Assembly (NCBI GenBank): GCA_001774995.1
Contig: MFBO01000029.1
Location: 1 to 7,705, forward strand
Reading direction: 5' to 3'
DNA: 7,705 nucleotides
From: Candidatus Curtissbacteria bacterium RIFCSPLOWO2_01_FULL_38_11b
GTDB lineage: Bacteria > Patescibacteriota > Microgenomatia > Curtissbacterales > GWA2-41-24
The translations under genes and the position numbers were made by a program. The notes beneath the pieces are model-generated. The model did no database searches. It was given only the letters and a program-made list of their open reading frames with translations, and was not told the origin of the DNA. Positions within the stretch are counted from its first letter, which is position 1. Every line of letters begins with the position of its first letter. This document shows, in pieces, positions 6,592 through 7,705 of this stretch.

Positions 6592-6650
6592 ATGGCTATA
6601 AGTTTTAGATTCAAATGTAAAGTATTCTTTTAATATTAGCCCTACTTATT

Positions 6651-6671
6651 TACTGCAGTAGTTAATATAAT
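6651..6671 (+). promoter_or_regulatory. -10 box and spacer palindrome upstream of the GT87-like gene
   Basis: A perfect TATAAT (6666-6671) ends 12 bases before ATG 6684, implying a leader of about six bases and no room for a Shine-Dalgarno site; none is seen. The -35 at normal spacing (TACTTA, 6643-6648) is poor. The spacer contains a perfect 10-bp palindrome, TACTGCAGTA (6651-6660), in a position where an operator could lie, though a chance palindrome of this size is possible. Confidence 0.4.
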
Positions 6672-6683
6672 CGATAACGAATC

Positions 6684-7705
6684 ATGCACAGGGGTATCTC
6701 TCAAAAACTTTCCTATCTTTTAGGTTGTTATTTTATTATAGTTTTAGGTTATATTTATAGCTTTGGTTTTTACTCGTTTCCCGAATTGATGCTTTTGACC
6801 ATCTCTCTGGTTTTAGTATTAATTTATCCTAAAATAAACTTTTCCCGCGAAATTTTATCAGTTGACTTTGAATTTATGGCTAAAGCGTGTTTGATTGTTT
6901 TTCTCGCCTCCCATTTTGGCTTGTATGATGGCTTTTACCAAAATGATAATTTAGGATTTATTACGTTAAGTAAAAATTTACTATTTTTTACTCTTCTTAT
7001 TTCTTTTTCGTACTTTATCAAAATGCCAAAAAGATTTGTAATTTTAAAAAACATTAAATTTTGGGTATTTATTTTTATTGCGTTTTTCTTAAGAATTTTA
7101 ATGATATGGTCATCGCCTTCACCCTTAATTGATGTCTATGGTATTCAGAAAATTGCCCCAAAAGCTATTTTGGAGGGAAATAATCCTTATTCTATTGTTT
7201 ACCATTTTCCTTGGCAAAAGGAACCGCTAGATGTTTATTCTTATGGCCCTGCTGTCATTATTTTGGACATGCCTGCGGTTTTTCTTACGGGGGATCCAAG
7301 GTATACGATGGTTTTTGCAGAAATAGGAACGGCTTTATTGATTTATTTAATGATTAAAAAAAACAATAAATTAATATTTTGGAAATGGCCGCAAATTGCT
7401 GAACTTTTGCCCTTAATATTTCTATTTAATCCAAGATCTCTTTTTATAATTGAGCAGGCATGGATTGACCCTTTAGTTATTTTTCTTATAACACTGTTTA
7501 CATATTTATTATTTTTCTTGCGGAGAAAATTACTAGCGTTTGTGCTTTTTGGTGTGGTTTTGGCAACAAAACAGTATTCTGTATTTTTAATACCTTTTTT
7601 GATGAGAGCTGGATATTTGAAAATTAGAAATCTGGCACTGTCTTTAGTTGTATTACTAATTTTTATAACCCCATTTTTCATCTGGAATTCTGCTGATTTT
7701 TTTCA
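6684..7705 (+). CDS. GT87-like GT-C membrane glycosyltransferase, 3' end outside the window
   Basis: An open frame runs from ATG 6684 to the window edge without a stop, giving 340 residues and an incomplete codon. A TAA nine bases upstream, in frame, makes this ATG the first usable start. About nine hydrophobic spans are visible. The segment SPSPLIDVYG (144-153), followed by AILEGNNPYS (161-170), matches the first outer loop of GT87/DUF2029-like GT-C mannosyl- or arabinosyl-transferase relatives, with Asp150 in the catalytic acid position. YSYGPAVIILDMPAVF (185-200) with GDPRY (203-207), and ATKQYSVFLIPFL (294-306), are also familiar from this group. Two or three extra N-terminal spans (about 8-110) precede the usual first span. 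The gene diverges from the YfhO-like gene over 126 bp. Family placement is from remembered motifs; donor and acceptor are unknown. Confidence 0.8.
   Translation, partial: MHRGISQKLSYLLGCYFIIVLGYIYSFGFYSFPELMLLTISLVLVLIYPKINFSREILSVDFEFMAKACLIVFLASHFGLYDGFYQNDNLGFITLSKNLLFFTLLISFSYFIKMPKRFVILKNIKFWVFIFIAFFLRILMIWSSPSPLIDVYGIQKIAPKAILEGNNPYSIVYHFPWQKEPLDVYSYGPAVIILDMPAVFLTGDPRYTMVFAEIGTALLIYLMIKKNNKLIFWKWPQIAELLPLIFLFNPRSLFIIEQAWIDPLVIFLITLFTYLLFFLRRKLLAFVLFGVVLATKQYSVFLIPFLMRAGYLKIRNLALSLVVLLIFITPFFIWNSADFF

Noticed and set aside
7343..7681. Open frame of 112 codons on the minus strand
   Set aside because: It lies entirely opposite the GT87-like frame, which is open for 340 codons with recognisable motifs and membrane spans. 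The minus-strand product has no family features.

Overview
This window looks like part of a Patescibacteria (Candidate Phyla Radiation) genome, perhaps Microgenomates-like. That is an inference from style, not from a marker gene. The DNA is AT-rich. It carries a short type IV pilin-like gene with CPR-type features, followed by several large, lysine-rich, multi-spanning membrane proteins of GT-C glycosyltransferase type with almost no cytosolic enzymes between them. TGA, TAA and TAG all serve as ordinary stops at the expected family C-termini, so I see no sign of a recoded TGA. No rRNA, tRNA or CRISPR array is visible.

Layout from left to right. Bases 1-100 are a structured leader whose CCTCC segment can pair with either of two GGAGG segments, one of them the Shine-Dalgarno sequence of the pilin gene. 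A type IV pilin/pseudopilin gene follows (101-565, +) and ends in a strong intrinsic terminator (589-626). Bases 627-810 hold no gene but are packed with hairpins: a 52-base inverted repeat (682-733), a small bulged hairpin (737-754) and a 10-bp hairpin (762-785). The first and third have the same stem foot and loop size with compensatory changes near the tip. Next come four polytopic membrane genes in alternating orientation: a GT39-like GT-C protein (811-2289, -), a DUF2723/TMEM260-like protein with a C-terminal TPR-like tail (2366-4405, +), a YfhO-like protein (4398-6557, -) and a GT87-like GT-C protein that runs off the right edge (6684-7705, +).

The first and second GT-C genes diverge from a 76-bp promoter region. 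The second and third converge and share an 8-bp palindrome that supplies both stop codons. The third and fourth diverge from a 126-bp region. Several of these starts have a -10-like box so close upstream that the mRNA would be leaderless or nearly so, and only one of the four has a recognisable ribosome binding site.

How they may work together: enzymes of these families move sugars from polyprenyl-phosphate carriers onto proteins or surface polymers on the outer face of the membrane. The set is best read as a surface glycosylation cluster. Its closeness to a pilin suggests, but does not show, that pili or other envelope proteins are the acceptors. I do not see a clearly new multi-gene system. 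The most unusual signals are the alternative pairing in the pilin leader and the twin hairpins at 682-785.
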